A DNA stretch of 64,000 nt. Source: Lolium rigidum. Lineage: Eukaryota > Streptophyta > Magnoliopsida > Poales > Poaceae. Below are positions 46,557 to 57,890 of the stretch, one piece after another. The stretch's first letter is position 1, and each line of letters starts with the position of its first letter. The position numbers were made by a program, and so were the translations under genes. The notes under the pieces were generated by a model. The model did no database searches. It had not been told where the DNA came from and saw nothing but the letters and a program-made list of their open reading frames with translations. The stretch lies in contig NC_061512.1 in the NCBI RefSeq assembly GCF_022539505.1, forward strand, positions 249,566,510 through 249,630,509, written 5' to 3'.

Positions 46557-49213
46557 GTACGGAAGGGGTTGTCACCTCAGATTGATGACAACCATTGATA
46601 TAGTTCATTGCCACCGCCTGCTTCCTCGAGACCACGTGAATGACGATCTCAGCGCCTGTCTGTTGCCCTTCCTCAACAGCAACAACGGCTCAGGTACAGC
46701 CTTTGCATCAAGCATCGGAGGCGAAGATGAGAAAGTTACCTGTTTCTTTTTTTAGGCATTCATTTCTCCCATATGGATTGGTTGTAAGCACTGAGGAGAC
46801 CCTAATATAGATGGTTTTGTTTTTTGCACGACAGGGTCGACAGTGTACTGCAAGATTTGTGTAGGTTATTACTCAAACAGTTCTTATTCGGATTCAGCAG
46901 GTAGTCTTGTCAGAGGTGATGATCTGTTCGGATTTACCCATGGGGACCTTTTTCTCCCTTAACTGAATCATTGCTTGTTGATTGATCTAATTTTCTTCAT
47001 CTACCAGGGTAATGGTGAACAATTTTTTCATTGTACGTACAAACGTGATCTTGAAGAGAATGGTTCAATGGAGGATGTCACGCTTGTTCTGAATTTGGTA
47101 TTTACACTATATATTTATTAGCCAGGCTTTTTATGTTTATTTATTATTACTTCCAAAATTCCTGTAGTTGATACATATTGTTTTGCATGTCCCCTAAAAA
47201 ATCTTTGATCTGTCAATACCAAGCCCTAAACATATTTTAAACACTCTACACCCCTTGAAATGCACTAACAACAGCCAATTATCTGGCTTGTGAATATATG
47301 CGGGGAGCAGGTGATAATTTAGGTGCTATGAGGGGTGGACTGTCTAGGACATTGATGGTATGGACAAAGAATTTACCTTCAAAGAGCTTTTTATTTTTTG
47401 AGATAAACATATGTCTTGATATTACAACTACTATTTGTTGAATGAAGCTATTTGGAGTTATTTGTTACTATATCAGCTTGCCATTTTGTACATAAAACCT
47501 TCCTGTTATTTTATTTCTGTGTCTAACATGTTCGAATCTTTGCAGCATGCCTTTTGTGCAACACCATATTTTTAGCCCTTTGCCTCCATTGATTCTAGAT
47601 AAACTCGCTTCCTCTCTTCCATTAGCAAAGGTCAGCAGCTTAACATACATTATTTTTTCCAGTTCCTTTTTGTATTTTATAAATATTTTAGCCAAGAATA
47701 TGGAAAATTTGGTAAACGAGTACATTAGTCTGTAGCCCTAATGCAGGTTTCAAGGGGATGTGTCATGTTCCTTTAATCCTTGAAGCTAGGAACACGGGAA
47801 CTGAGCTCTTGCTTCAGGTATCATTTCGCTCGTGTTGCTTCACATTTAATAGTTTAATTTCAAATAGCTTTTTACTGATATCATCCAATTTTTTTGTAAG
47901 CATCCATTCTATATGTTCCTATGTAGGAGGCAAAATTCATAGCTTGTATGTGCACAAAAATATGTTTTCCTTTTTTGCCAAGATGTATTAAGTGTTTTTT
48001 TGAAATCATAACATATATATTAAGTGTTAGTTGTTAATTTCCGTTTGTTTCTGAAAATGATTGTTCTGCACTGCTACCCTGTCCTTTTGGTAGCACATCA
48101 TGCCGCTAATAACACCATGCTCATGCACTTCAATATTTCTTTTTGGCTATTTATCTAAAAGAAAGAAAGTTAAATCATTGAAATCTCTAGCATACATGTT
48201 ACCTCCTGGTAGAATTTGTGACTGAATGTGGGAGACAATAACCCAAATCGAGATTGTTGCCTCTGCTGGGTATATGATATGAAGATTAGAACAGTTGGAC
48301 GGTAGAGGCCAGATCAGGTATAATAATGTTACTGAAAAAAGGAGAAGGTGAGCTCCTACCAGTTTCAGCATTGAAGTACCTTGAGCTTGCAATGTATTCA
48401 TTTTCTGTAATGCCTTCTGCCTAAATTCTGATCTTTTTCAGATAAATAAACATGCATGGAATGTCCAATGTTCTGTCAATTTTCTGATGATTAAATACAA
48501 ACTATCAAATTCTAACCCCTGATCTTGCAGCATAAAGGTATCAGATCATTACTACAAGCGCTTACTCCATTAATAGCTAATATAAGTTGTATGTTACTGG
48601 TTCTCAGTAATTAGCATAGTTTCATGTTTAGTACTTCTTGGCATTGGGTTGTTGAACTGTTAGTGTTCCCAATTGCATATTCAGCTTAGATATTACTTGT
48701 ATGTAGAAATGCGTCTCTGAATTATGTGCAACATGTTTTTTCTTGATTCTTCAATAAGCCAAAAAAATTGCATATTAGTTATTTCCGTTCTAATTAATAT
48801 AGTTTTAGAGCAGTGTTGTAGTCAAATTTTGGAATCGGGTGGGCTCATAGACGAGACTGCTGCTGCATTTTGGGAATGTTTAGGTGGGCAAACCCTTTTA
48901 TGTCTGGCTCCTAATTAAGTAATGCATATATGTCAGGCAGTTCTTTGAAAACAGAACCCTTTGGTTGGTTGTACAGTTAAATGGCTACTCTTTGTTGCGG
49001 AGTGTTACAATATTAAAGGTGTCCTTCAAGTGCTGGGAGTTGACCTCTCTTGGATTTATAATTTAAGCAGAGTCTATATAGGTTATAGAAAATATGATCC
49101 CATGCATATGAACAGTTTGTTCAGCTCGCAAACTTAACGAGAAGAGAAGATCCTCCTATAATGCTGATAGTTAGATGAGGGGTAGGAAGAGAAGGGAAAG
49201 AAGAGTGTGGAGG
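46557..49213 (+). other. Intron-like AT-rich region with unassigned exon-like blocks
   Basis: No complete gene is seen. Several blocks have coding-like composition and splice-like edges: 47008-47096 (GNGEQFFHCTYKRDLEENG then EDVTLVLNL, followed by GTATTT); 47546-47630 (a block with HAFCATP, frame-broken, then LDKLASSLPLAK, followed by GTCAGC); 47745-47817 (FKGMCHVPLILEARNTGTEL, followed by GTATCA); and 48806-48882 (LEQCCSQILESGGLIDETAA then FWECLG). They could be exons of one decayed multi-exon gene starting at 46312 or a separate one. The protein is not recognised. Confidence 0.35.
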
Positions 49214-49452
49214 CCTACTCAAGCAGGCCCACCCTTGACATCTCCATCTCCTGCAAGGCGGAGGCCATCTCCATAATGAACTCGTTCATCAACAACATCT
49301 TTGAGGAGCTCGTCTGCGAGGCTACCGATCGCGTCCACTACAACAACAAGCCAACCATCTCCTCCTAGGAGATCCAGACCTCTATCTGCCCCATCCCTCT
49401 TCTCGCTGTCTATGAGGTCACCAAGGCCGTCACTGAGTTCACCTCATCTTAG
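49214..49452 (+). pseudogene. Histone H2B pseudogene
   Basis: LLKQAHP is followed, after a frame change, by [36 protein letters not shown], a TAG at the position of a conserved Arg, EIQTSI and finally TKAVTEFTSS-TAG (49450-49452). This is the order of histone H2B from helix alpha-1 to the C-terminus (VLKQVHPD, IMNSFINDIFE, YNKKPTITSREIQTSVR, EGTKAVTKFTSS). The N-terminal tail is missing, a stretch around VRLVLPGELAKHAVS is shortened, and there is at least one nonsense codon and one frameshift, so it is dead. No intron is seen, which fits either an intronless H2B gene or a retrocopy. Confidence 0.85.
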
Positions 49453-49978
49453 ATTGCATTGTTTGCATACCTTTGTAATTGTAGTAGCTGTTGGTAGTTT
49501 GCTTTGTTTAACTAGAAATATTGTTAGAGCTGAACTGAAAATCCTGAATGTATGGCATGGTACTGATCTGAAATACTAATGATGTGGTGCTTCTTTCGGA
49601 AACGATTCGATCCTGATTAATTTACTCTGTACTGCATTGTCTGACTATCTGAGTGATCTCTGACATTTCATGCTAATTTCTTTATGTATTTTTTGTTTAC
49701 TATATGATTTATCTTTGGAGACATGGATAATAAGTTTTCCTTTGTTACTACATGCTTGTGCTTTTAAACCTGTGGATATGCTACTGTTTTTTTTTCAATT
49801 GTTGAATTTGGTAACTTGTATATTGAATGCATCTTCCACGTGCAATTGTCCAAATTGGGACGCACATTACCGGCTAGGAAGCGCCCCATGGGGCGCTCCA
49901 GCTACTAGTAAGGTTAACATCTGTAACATTTATAGCTAACTTGCACTTTACACTGCTTATTTAAAACATGGACATAGC
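49453..49978. other. Intergenic, no gene seen
   Basis: AT-rich sequence. The only notable structure is the perfect 18-bp palindrome AGCGCCCCATGGGGCGCT at 49880-49897. Confidence 0.5.
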
Positions 49979-50328
49979 TGTAAGAGTTGAGGGAGAATGA
50001 ATGAAACTGGTGTATTGTTGATCAAGGATGCTTCCTAGTTCCTACTATTTATATAGCCACAAAGGAAAAGACAATGGTGCTATAAAATAGAGAGACGACA
50101 CCGACACATAGCAAGTGACAGTTGCAAATAAAGTGAAATTGGCCGGATCCTATTTAAAACGCAGCACGGATCAATAAATCTACTCAGCTTAAACTGCCCG
50201 GAGGGAGGTTATCCTACATATATAGAGAGTAAATGAGTAACATAGCGTGATAAGTCTTCTTGCTAATCATGGGCATTGTGAGGATATCTCAAAAATATTT
50301 TGAGATTCACACATCCACTTAGAATTAA

Positions 50329-51525
50329 GAGCATCTCCACTCGTCCCCCCGAACAGGCCCCCGGCGAGCGTTTTTTACATCCGGACGGCGTAAATCGGCC
50401 CAGTCGCGCCCCCGGTTCCTCGTTTTCGTCCGGATTTGGGCCTAGTTTCATCCGGCGATCCCACGCCATCCCCGGCCCCCCGGGGAGCGCTCGGGGACTC
50501 CGGACGAAACGAAATCGCGGGAAACGTTTGGTGGCCCCGACTGTCGGCGACAATGGCATGGGTTTCTACGGCAAAACCCTCGTCTTCCCCGATCAACGGC
50601 ACAACCCTTGTCTTCCCGATCTACGGCAAGACCATCGTCGAACGAAAGATTTGAATTCCCAGTCAAATTATATATAGTTCGAATAAACATAATTATATAT
50701 AGTTCGAATAAACATAAAAATTACATATAAAAACTTAAAAACAAACTAAAACTACTACTTCTTCCTAGATGGCCCCGCCTCATCGTCGTGGCGGCGGCGC
50801 TTCCGGCTCGTCACCTCCTCGTCGGAGGAAGGCGCCTTCGCCTCTGCGTCCTCCTCCTCCTCAGCCTGCTCCTCGGGTTCTTCCTCGGCCGGCTCCTCGG
50901 CCTGCTCCTCGGGCTGCTCCTCGGGCTGCTCCACGGCCGGCTCCACGGCCGGCTCCACGGCCTGCTCCACGGCCTCCTCCTCGTCCTCCTCCTCGTCGTC
51001 GTCCCATTCTTCTTCGCTGGACGGCGGGGGGGAATCGTCGCTGCTGGACGATGCAACGCGATCCCACCAATGCCGCCATCCTGGCGGCTTCCCCTCGCTG
51101 TCGGTGTCCGATGGCCACGACCAGTCGCTCATGGTTGACAGAAGATGGTGGACGAGAGAATAGATGAATGGCGCCGGACGTTCGAAACCGTATATGTAGT
51201 TCTCTGGACGAAGAGAGCGGCGGTTGCTCTTCCTCGGAGTTCATGCTCCATTACGGCGGTTGTAATTTCGAGGCGACTTCGACCGTTCCCGACGAGGCGT
51301 TTAGGCTCTCCAGACCACTTCGCGGACCATTACGGCGGTTCAAAGCGACGAGGGCACTCCGACGGTTGCCCTTCCCGGCGACACCGTCGCTATGCACGCG
51401 GTGGGTGAAGTCGACCATGGGCTCGCCACTGGGAAAATGGGCCTCCCCAGGCCAAAAAATACATCCATCCGGCGCTAAATAGCGCCGGATTTCGGCCTGG
51501 GGAGCCCCAACGGCTGGGGATGCTC
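50329..51525. mobile_element. Non-autonomous PIF/Harbinger element, 1197 bp, TSD TAA
   Basis: The ends GAGCATCTCC and GGGGATGCTC are inverted repeats, flanked by TAA at 50326-50328 and 51526-51528. Subterminal CCGGACG/CGTCCGG-type and GGCGCTAAATAGCGCCGG motifs are present. There is no DDE transposase or Myb-like ORF, so the element is non-autonomous, but it contains one intact acidic ORF on the minus strand. Confidence 0.85.
50755..51132 (-). CDS. Acidic low-complexity protein in the Harbinger element
   Basis: An intact 125-residue frame. The N-terminus is MSDWSWPSDTDSEGKPPGWR with WW at 22-23, then a Ser/Asp stretch and a long Glu-rich repeat (EQAVEPAV, PEEQPEEQ, AEEEPEEQ), and finally a basic nuclear-localisation-like end (SRKRRRHDDE...SRKK). 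No transposase, Myb/SANT or known DNA-binding domain is visible. A frame of this length without stops, with a plausible start and a distinct acidic-then-basic layout, suggests a real ORF. However, the GC-rich repeat also opens the other frames (50769-51167 plus, 50811-51244 minus), so coding status is uncertain. It may be a passenger gene fragment or a helper-like protein. Confidence 0.5.
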   Translation of the reverse strand: MSDWSWPSDTDSEGKPPGWRHWWDRVASSSSDDSPPPSSEEEWDDDEEEDEEEAVEQAVEPAVEPAVEQPEEQPEEQAEEPAEEEPEEQAEEEEDAEAKAPSSDEEVTSRKRRRHDDEAGPSRKK

Positions 51526-52073
51526 TAAATACATGGAGCTTTTGCTTTGGTGTCCTCTCATCATTACACACATGTCTATATGCTCATAGCACAATACTAT
51601 TTATTATTTGATTATCTATTGTTAACTTGTACTTATCCTAAATATTTTGTTTTAGTCTATACTTGTTCGGACAGTTCGATCACATACAATCTTGAGTTGA
51701 TCTTGCCTCATGAAAAACCTCGATGAGAACCTTGAGAGTTAACTTCTGAAGAAAAAATAGGTAAAGTTTGAATATTTTAAAATTTAATGAGGTACTCCCA
51801 CTGATTCTTGTGAATTTCAAAGTCATCGCACACCAGTTTTGTAAACATACTTTTCAATGTTGAAGTTAACGTTGGGAACGACTTTGGCGAAGGGGTCAGC
51901 AAGGTTGTCGCATGATTTATGTTGCAATATGTTTATCTCTGTAATTTTTTATAAAGAATGAGCATAAAAATATAGGGTAATATGCTCGGTGATTTTGTTC
52001 TTTACATTGTATCATATGCGCAGCACAAGAATATTATCTTCGTACATACTGGTTGGAAATTCGATAGAACCAC

Positions 52074-53693
52074 CACTAGTAGAGAAACCGCCTTTAGTAC
52101 CGGTTCTAAAGGGCCTTTAGTACCGGTTTTGGAGCCGGTACTAAAGCCTCCCACATTTGGTACCGGTTCCTTACGAACCGGTACTAAAGGTGCCTCCACG
52201 TGGGCACGGAGGAGCCCGCGGGGCTGGAGACCTTTGGTACCGGTTCGTAACACGAACCGGTACTAAAGGCTATTTCATTTAATTTTTTTATCCTTTTTTA
52301 TCTAAATATTTTTCACTCTCTCTTTTTTCTTCTTCAGAATTTCTAGTATTTCCGTTAGTCTCTAACTACACTTAATCTCTAGTCAAATTACTTACCCGTG
52401 GTCAAACTCCCGGTCGGTCACCCATCCTCACACTAGCCTTTAGTACCGGTTTTGGAGCCGGTACTAAAGCCTCCCACCTTTGGTACCGGTTCCTTACGAA
52501 CCGGTACTAAAGATGCCTCCACGTGGGCACGGAGGAGCCCGCGGGGCTGGAGACCTTTGGTACCGGTTCGTAACACGAACCGGTACTAAAGACTATTTCA
52601 TTTAATTTTGTTATCCTTTTTTTTCTAATTATTTTTCACTCCCTCTTTTTTCTTCTTTAGAATTTCTAGTATTTCCGTTAGTCTCTAACTACACTTAATC
52701 TCTAGTCAAATTACTTACCCGTGGTCAAACTCCCGGTCAGTCACCCATCCTCACACTACACCAACACTAGCACGCTTAACTTCCGAGCTCCTTCCCGTTC
52801 CACTTCCAAGGCTTCGCGCGCATGTTGTTGATAGTAGTATCATATCAATCATATTAACATGTTGGTTGATGTCACACTTCTTTATTGTTTAAATTCCAAA
52901 TAATTCTTTTAATAAACAAAAGTAATGATGTAATAATAATGTTGAATAAATAAACAAAAGTATCATATCAATCCTATTATTTTTAATTATTTTTAAAATT
53001 GTTAATATTTTTTTTGCCAAACCTAAAACCTGAAAATTTGAAAATTTTATAATTTGCTAAAAGTAATAGTAATATTATGGGATTCAAAAAATCTTATAAT
53101 TATTAATTTTAATTTTAAAAAATATATATATATAATTCTAAATTTCAGGAAAAAACCTAAAATCTTCCATATTTTTATTTGAAATTTTGAGAATCTAAAA
53201 ATTGGCTAACCGGGTAAAGGCCCAGGTGAATTCGGATGTAACTTTTTCCCACGATGATTTTGATATATTATACGTTTTTTCCGACGTCATATGCAAAAGT
53301 TAATGCGGTTTTACCATTTTTCAAACTTTTTTTTTACAAAAAAAGTCAAAATTCGAATTTCTTAATTTCACCGAATAGTAGGTTGCATAACATACAAGAA
53401 TCTGAAAACATTTTTTTTAATTTTCTATCATTTTCATTTGTATTTTACAAAGCAAAAAAGGCGATCCACGGGGGGGGGGTAGGTGCGTGGGGAGCAGGAA
53501 AACCTCCGGTACTAAAGGTTTTCCGGCTGACGCCAACCCTTTAATACCGGTTCGTGACACGAACCGGTACTAAAGGTCTCGCACGAACCGGTACTAAAGT
53601 TTGCAGGCGCCTTGGCAGTGCAACCGATACTAGTACCGGTTCGTAAGGAAACCGGTACTAAAGACTTGGAGGAAGCCCCTTTTTCTACTAGTG
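52074..53693. mobile_element. Non-autonomous CACTA element, 1620 bp, TSD CAC
   Basis: It starts CACTAGTAGAGAAAC and ends CTTTTTCTACTAGTG, so the inverted CACTAGTAGA termini are clear. CAC flanks both sides (52071-52073; 53694-53696). Both ends are filled with inverted CTTTAGTACCGGTT / AACCGGTACTAAAG motifs, which can fold into hairpins. No transposase is encoded. It sits inside the copia RNase H remnant. Confidence 0.9.
52114..52757. repeat. Direct tandem duplication, 322-bp unit, inside the CACTA element
   Basis: 52114-52436 and 52437-52757 match in order, from CCTTTAGTACCGGTTTTGG to CACCCATCCTCACACTA, with few differences. Each copy has two TTCGTAA-type palindromic TACCGGTT...AACCGGTA pairs. 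Confidence 0.9.
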
Positions 53694-53965
53694 CACTGTT
53701 ACAAGATTGTTGCATATGGCTTATTTTCATATGAACCTACGCACATCAACAAGATGCTTAATACAATACAATTGTCTTCAAATAGATTGGTGGACATAGG
53801 AACAGTCGATATATCCTACCATATTAGTGTCTAGATATATCTCTAAAACTGAAAACAAATGAGGAGTCACATATGATCTAGGTTTCGAACTTCCGCTATA
53901 TGCTATCGAAGCAAGCTAATAGGTAGTTTTGCATGGCAAGAAACTTTGATTAGCCTCAAACCATG

Positions 53966-55850
53966 ATATAGTTTTTTTACAAAAAGAAGGTTGATACCCT
54001 CGGCCTCTTTATTTAAGGGATGTATGCAACATTTATTAAAATTTATTCAACAGAAGTCTCGCAAGAACATACATCACATAACCTGAAACCACCATGCAAT
54101 GGTTGCAAACCCGACAATGAGGGCAGATAATGCCATCAGGGCCATATTCCCAAAAAACACTTACAATGCCCCACCAGCAAGGTACCGGGGACATCACCGA
54201 GTCACCCTACGGCGAACTAGGAGCACACATCACAGTAGTAGGGCCTCAGCGACCACCTCATGCACATATCCAAGAAGTTGTCCCCGCCATCGAACCGCCG
54301 AACATCTTTATGACAGAGATCCGCATAATCCTCGGTAGATCTACCGTCGATGCCTCCACGGCGCCAAATAGCCCCACCGCCATGTGCTCGTCCATCAAGA
54401 AGCATTCGCTGCTGAGACTCCGCAGCACCACACTGCCAAGACCCATCGTCATCAACGTGGTCAATGACACGTCACTCCACCTAGTCGAACACCACCATTA
54501 TCCACTGGCCCCACAATCCACATCCAACTCCCACACGTTGCCCCTAAGGGGGAGAGCGGCGGTAGGCAACATCCGAATCGGAACCAAATCTATGGGTTAA
54601 AGGAGTTATGACCTAGGGGCAATAACAATAGTAGTTATTTATTATCTATAACTCCATGTTTATTTTAAAGTTTATCCTTTGTGCTTTAACTGTTGTGTTC
54701 CTCAAATATGAGATTCAAAGAATAGATCACAGGAACGTGTAGAGAGATAAATAAGAAAGAAAAAGTTCCTACTCTTGCCTCTAAATATGACTAGCTCGTT
54801 TGTTGTTAGAGGATCGATATTTCTTAACATGAGCATTGTTATTTTAAGAAGGACGCGTTTTTTTTTTGTTTAACATGAGCATTGTTATTTTAAGAAGGAC
54901 GCGTTTTTTTGTTTTGTTTTACATGCACGTTCCCCTTCAAGGGTTCCCCCCGGAGCGATTTGGGCGGGTGTGCGAGCTACATCACTGGCGCCTTGAACAA
55001 GGTAACATTGTCTACGGGAGGCTCCATCGATGGCTCCAACAGTCGCCGGAGTATGGTATTCACCAGTATTATCACACGACCACCTTGAGCTCTGCATGGT
55101 TGCCCACCTAGCACTCCACCGTCAACTGCACCGACGGAAGGAGCCAGTCTCATGCCCATTTGCCCGTAGGTCCGTAGAGCTAGGCCACAAGGACGCCCCT
55201 GCCGCCGCAAGACCGCTTCGCCATATGCCGTGTCAGCACAGCGCCACTGAAACAAGGGAGAAAGACATTGGCAGTGGAGCGTTTTTCTTGCCGAGCGCCC
55301 ACGAACCCCCGCCAATAATCGCCTCACCCCCCCCCCCCCATCACCACCCCACATATCTAGATCAAGGCATCCATGATCCTCCTCCAATCACCGCGATCTC
55401 CAAGGAAACTAGAGAGAAGACAATAACCCAAGAGACGCCCTGCCACCGCTTTCACCGGAGCCCGCCCTGGCTTTGCCGGAGGCGCCACGGGCGAGGGCAA
55501 TACGAGGGGAGATGGGAGACGTCGGCAGCTGGTGCTAGGAAGGAGTCGCCCAGAGAAGGGGTTCCAACCATGACATATGTACAGAAGAAAAAGAGAAGAC
55601 CTCATTTGCCACACAAATTGAGGATTTTTCATGTACCGTTAGATGCCGATCCAAGGGCCCACATGAGTTTGGCGGAATAGGACTACCTATTTTTTCCTTT
55701 GATGATTTTTTTTCTTGGAAGAATGCAAGGATTGTCACGTGCACTACTGATCACCCAAAGTAAGTTTCTCTTCGAAAGGAAAAGAAGTTTTCATCATCTA
55801 TGTAGGTGAGATGATGCTAAAAAATTCCCCAGTCATGAGCTCTGGTCGTT
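53966..55850. other. Unclassified repeats; possible minus-strand retroposon
   Basis: A run of T at about 53972 is followed by sequence that on the minus strand would be the 3' part of a poly(A)-tailed element. No reverse transcriptase is recognised. The frames at 54130-54600, 55030-55680 and 54977-55387 are Pro/Arg-rich and lack domains. A 46-bp unit starting TAACATGAGCATTG is directly repeated at 54825 and 54871. Confidence 0.4.
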
Positions 55851-56024
55851 CTATACAACAGAATCTGTATCACTAACTTTGGGAAGTCGACAGTGAAAAG
55901 CATGCTCTGTTTCCTCATTTTGCACAATCACATTACCAGAAACTGCAAGCAGTGACCGTACAGAACCAAAATTTGTCCAAGACGACACCGAAGGAGAGGG
56001 GTAAAATTTGTGGCGCGAACAAAA

Positions 56025-56732
56025 CTAGCTCTGGTAGCTCCACAGTGGCACATCGGCGAGGTTGGCCTCGCCGTAATCACCGAGCGTTGCAGCTGCGGTC
56101 GGAGGCGCCATGAGCATCCCCTGCGCCAAGCTCGTGTAATACAGGTCCCAGCCCATATCACTCAGGACTTCCAGCTCGAATGGCGAATCCACGGCCCACG
56201 AAGACGACGTCTCGTCGTCGGTGACGGAGGAGGAGGAGGAGGGCGTCGACGCCGACGTGCCGGATAGGGCGTCCTCCTCGCCCAGCGCGTGGTGTCGCTC
56301 GAAGTTCTCGATGGCCTCGGTGACAACCTGGCGCACCTCGTCGAGGCTGCGGTAGGAGGATGCCGACACGGCGAGCAGCTCAGCGGAGTCATCGAAGTTG
56401 AGGCAGGAATCGCCCGCGGCGAGGGCGAGCATGGCGGCGTCGTGTGCTCGCGCGGCGATCTCGGCAGTGTCGAAGGTGCCGACCCATAGCCTGCTCCCGC
56501 GCCTCCCTGGGACGCGCACCTCGCATACCCACCTCCCGGCATTGCCCCTCCGGCGCACGCCGCGGTACACCGGGTGCCGCGTCTCCCTGAACTTGGTCCG
56601 TCCCGCCGGCCGCTTCGTCCACGCCATCAGCTGCTTCTGCTGTCCCGGCTGCGACGAGGTCGAGGGCGAGTAGCAGTCCACGCTGCACGGCGAGCCCGAT
56701 TCCGCGCTCATCTCCTTCTTGATCGGACACAT
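56025..56732 (-). CDS. CBF: CBF/DREB1 AP2/ERF transcription factor
   Basis: An intronless 235-residue protein starting MCPIKKEM at 56732 and ending LWSYQS at 56025. An in-frame upstream ATG at 56774 would add 14 residues, but MCPIKKEM is the family start. Residues 40-54 are [15 protein letters not shown], the CBF signature before the AP2 domain (about 55-112; [25 protein letters not shown]). Val69 is the DNA-contact Val of DREB proteins and Val74 replaces the Glu common in DREB2. The second signature, normally DSAWR/DSAWLL, is DSAELL (Asp115 onward), so the Trp is replaced. A Ser/Thr-rich, acidic C-terminal half ending LWSYQS is the expected activation domain. CBFs bind CRT/DRE (CCGAC) elements of cold-response genes in the nucleus. 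The MCPIKKEM start and DSAELL suggest a CBF6/CBF10-like cereal subgroup, from memory. Confidence 0.93.
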   Translation of the reverse strand: MCPIKKEMSAESGSPCSVDCYSPSTSSQPGQQKQLMAWTKRPAGRTKFRETRHPVYRGVRRRGNAGRWVCEVRVPGRRGSRLWVGTFDTAEIAARAHDAAMLALAAGDSCLNFDDSAELLAVSASSYRSLDEVRQVVTEAIENFERHHALGEEDALSGTSASTPSSSSSVTDDETSSSWAVDSPFELEVLSDMGWDLYYTSLAQGMLMAPPTAAATLGDYGEANLADVPLWSYQS

Positions 56733-56884
56733 CTTCTGAAGGCGAACAGACAATTGATCCGAATCACAAAGCAACAGGTGCTAGCGCCGTCCCAGTGTCT
56801 CTGTTCTTTGGCCTCGAAGGTTGCTGAAGTGAAATGTTTTTGCTGTGCTATGAGATTTTTGAGCGGAGTGGTTTCGGAAGCTGG

Positions 56885-56893
56885 TCTTATAGG
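56885..56893 (-). promoter_or_regulatory. Probable TATA box of the CBF gene
   Basis: CCTATAAGA on the minus strand, about 155 bases upstream of the ATG at 56732. It would place the transcription start near 56855-56865 and give a 5' UTR of about 120-130 bases. This is inferred from sequence and position only. Confidence 0.5.
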
Positions 56894-57265
56894 TGGTGGC
56901 GCGCAGACGCAGGGGGCAAAACGCGGCGAGAGAGCCAGTGGCTGAGAGGACACAGGCTGGAGACGGCGAGCCAAGGGGGATGCATCCCGGGAAGCAGACG
57001 AGAGGAGAGCGAGACTTGGAGAGTGACCTCACGATTTCTTTATTCCTATCAGGGAATCCACTAGACCTTCCATCGGCTTCGTTTTCCGGTTGTCTCTGCT
57101 TACTTTCGGGGCTTCGTCTTTGCGCCCCAGCTTGCAGCCGTTTTACGATACCTGAACCTGTGATTAGAAAATGAGAGCCGCAGTTTACTAGTTCTGCTTT
57201 TGGCGTGACTCGTCAGTGGTATTTTGCATCCCACATCATTATTAGCATCGAATCTGATTACCTAG
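56894..57265. other. CBF upstream region
   Basis: GC-rich to about 57010, then mixed. It is the likely promoter of the CBF gene. The LTR element that begins at 57266 limits the unique upstream sequence to about 530 bp from the ATG. Confidence 0.5.
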
Positions 57266-57599
57266 TGATGTAGCCCCGCCAAAGGATGAAACTACACCAT
57301 GGACAAGGAGTTCCCCAAGTGGACCGACAACACAAACCCAAGCAATACATGGCAAGGTGAACTCAATCCTCTCTACCCTCGATCTCGATACAATGTTGAA
57401 TGGAGTGCTACCTCATTCCGATATGTTATGTATCATTAGGTACAAACGTCAACAAGGAATGGTAGAGGCACAACACACTTTGCACAAGGGAGAAGAAGAG
57501 GAAATGAAGAGGAAAGAAGAAGAAGAGAAGAAGAGAGAAGGAGAGAGGAGGCCAGCGGCAGCACTTGCTGCGCGCATGGATGGAGGACCGGTAGTACCG

Positions 57600-57890
57600 G
57601 CCCCTCCTGGCCGGTACTACCGGCCGGTGCACAGCAGCACCAAGGCGACCTCGCGGGGAGAGGCAGGACCGGTACCTCCAGGCCGGTACCTCCACAGGGC
57701 GCTGCCTGGAGGCTCCAGCCTGGGTACCGCTGGGGCGCCCCAAGGCCCTGGATGCTTGCGTGAAGTTTCCGGTACCTCTGGCCGGTACCTCCGGCCGTGG
57801 TACCGCTCAGCGCGCCCGACTCACAGTAACATTTCGCCCAATTGATGCATCTCTCCGGTACCTCGAGCGGTACTTCGAGCGGTACCTCCG
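57600..57890. repeat. GGTACC/CCGG motif cluster in the LTR
   Basis: CCGGTACC, CCGGTAGTACCGG and GCGGTACC occur repeatedly, and related copies occur at 58711-58780 as a 36-bp direct duplication (GAGCGGTACCTCCGGGTGGA...). Frames through it are not genes. Confidence 0.8.

Larger units (their letters stand above)
49979..53965 (-). mobile_element. Ty1/copia 3' fragment (RNase H and 3' end), with two insertions
   Basis: On the minus strand a degraded RNase H region is readable: MVGYIDCSYV (about 53825-53790), a YEDN motif (about 52045), then EINILQHKSCDNLADPFAKV ending at TGA (51823-51825). This is the C-terminal order of copia pol (D-N-L-A-D-P-F-K). Stops and a missing middle make it non-functional. 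The sequence left of 51823 to TGTAAGAG (49979) would be the 3' LTR; its start is not resolved. A Harbinger element (50329-51525) and a CACTA element (52074-53693) are inserted. Confidence 0.6.

Noticed and set aside
45915..46635. Minus-strand frames of 191 and 227 codons opposite the FAM135-like exon
   Set aside because: GC-rich shadows of the 5' UTR and exon; no recognised motif.
50769..51244. Frames overlapping the acidic ORF in the Harbinger element
   Set aside because: Pro/Arg- or Leu-rich shadows of the same repeat; the minus-strand acidic frame has the better start and layout.
54977..55680. 136- and 216-codon frames
   Set aside because: Opposite-strand overlap, no domain, repeat-like neighbourhood.
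56162..56730. Other frames across the CBF gene
   Set aside because: Shadow frames of a GC-rich coding sequence; AP2 motifs are in one frame only.
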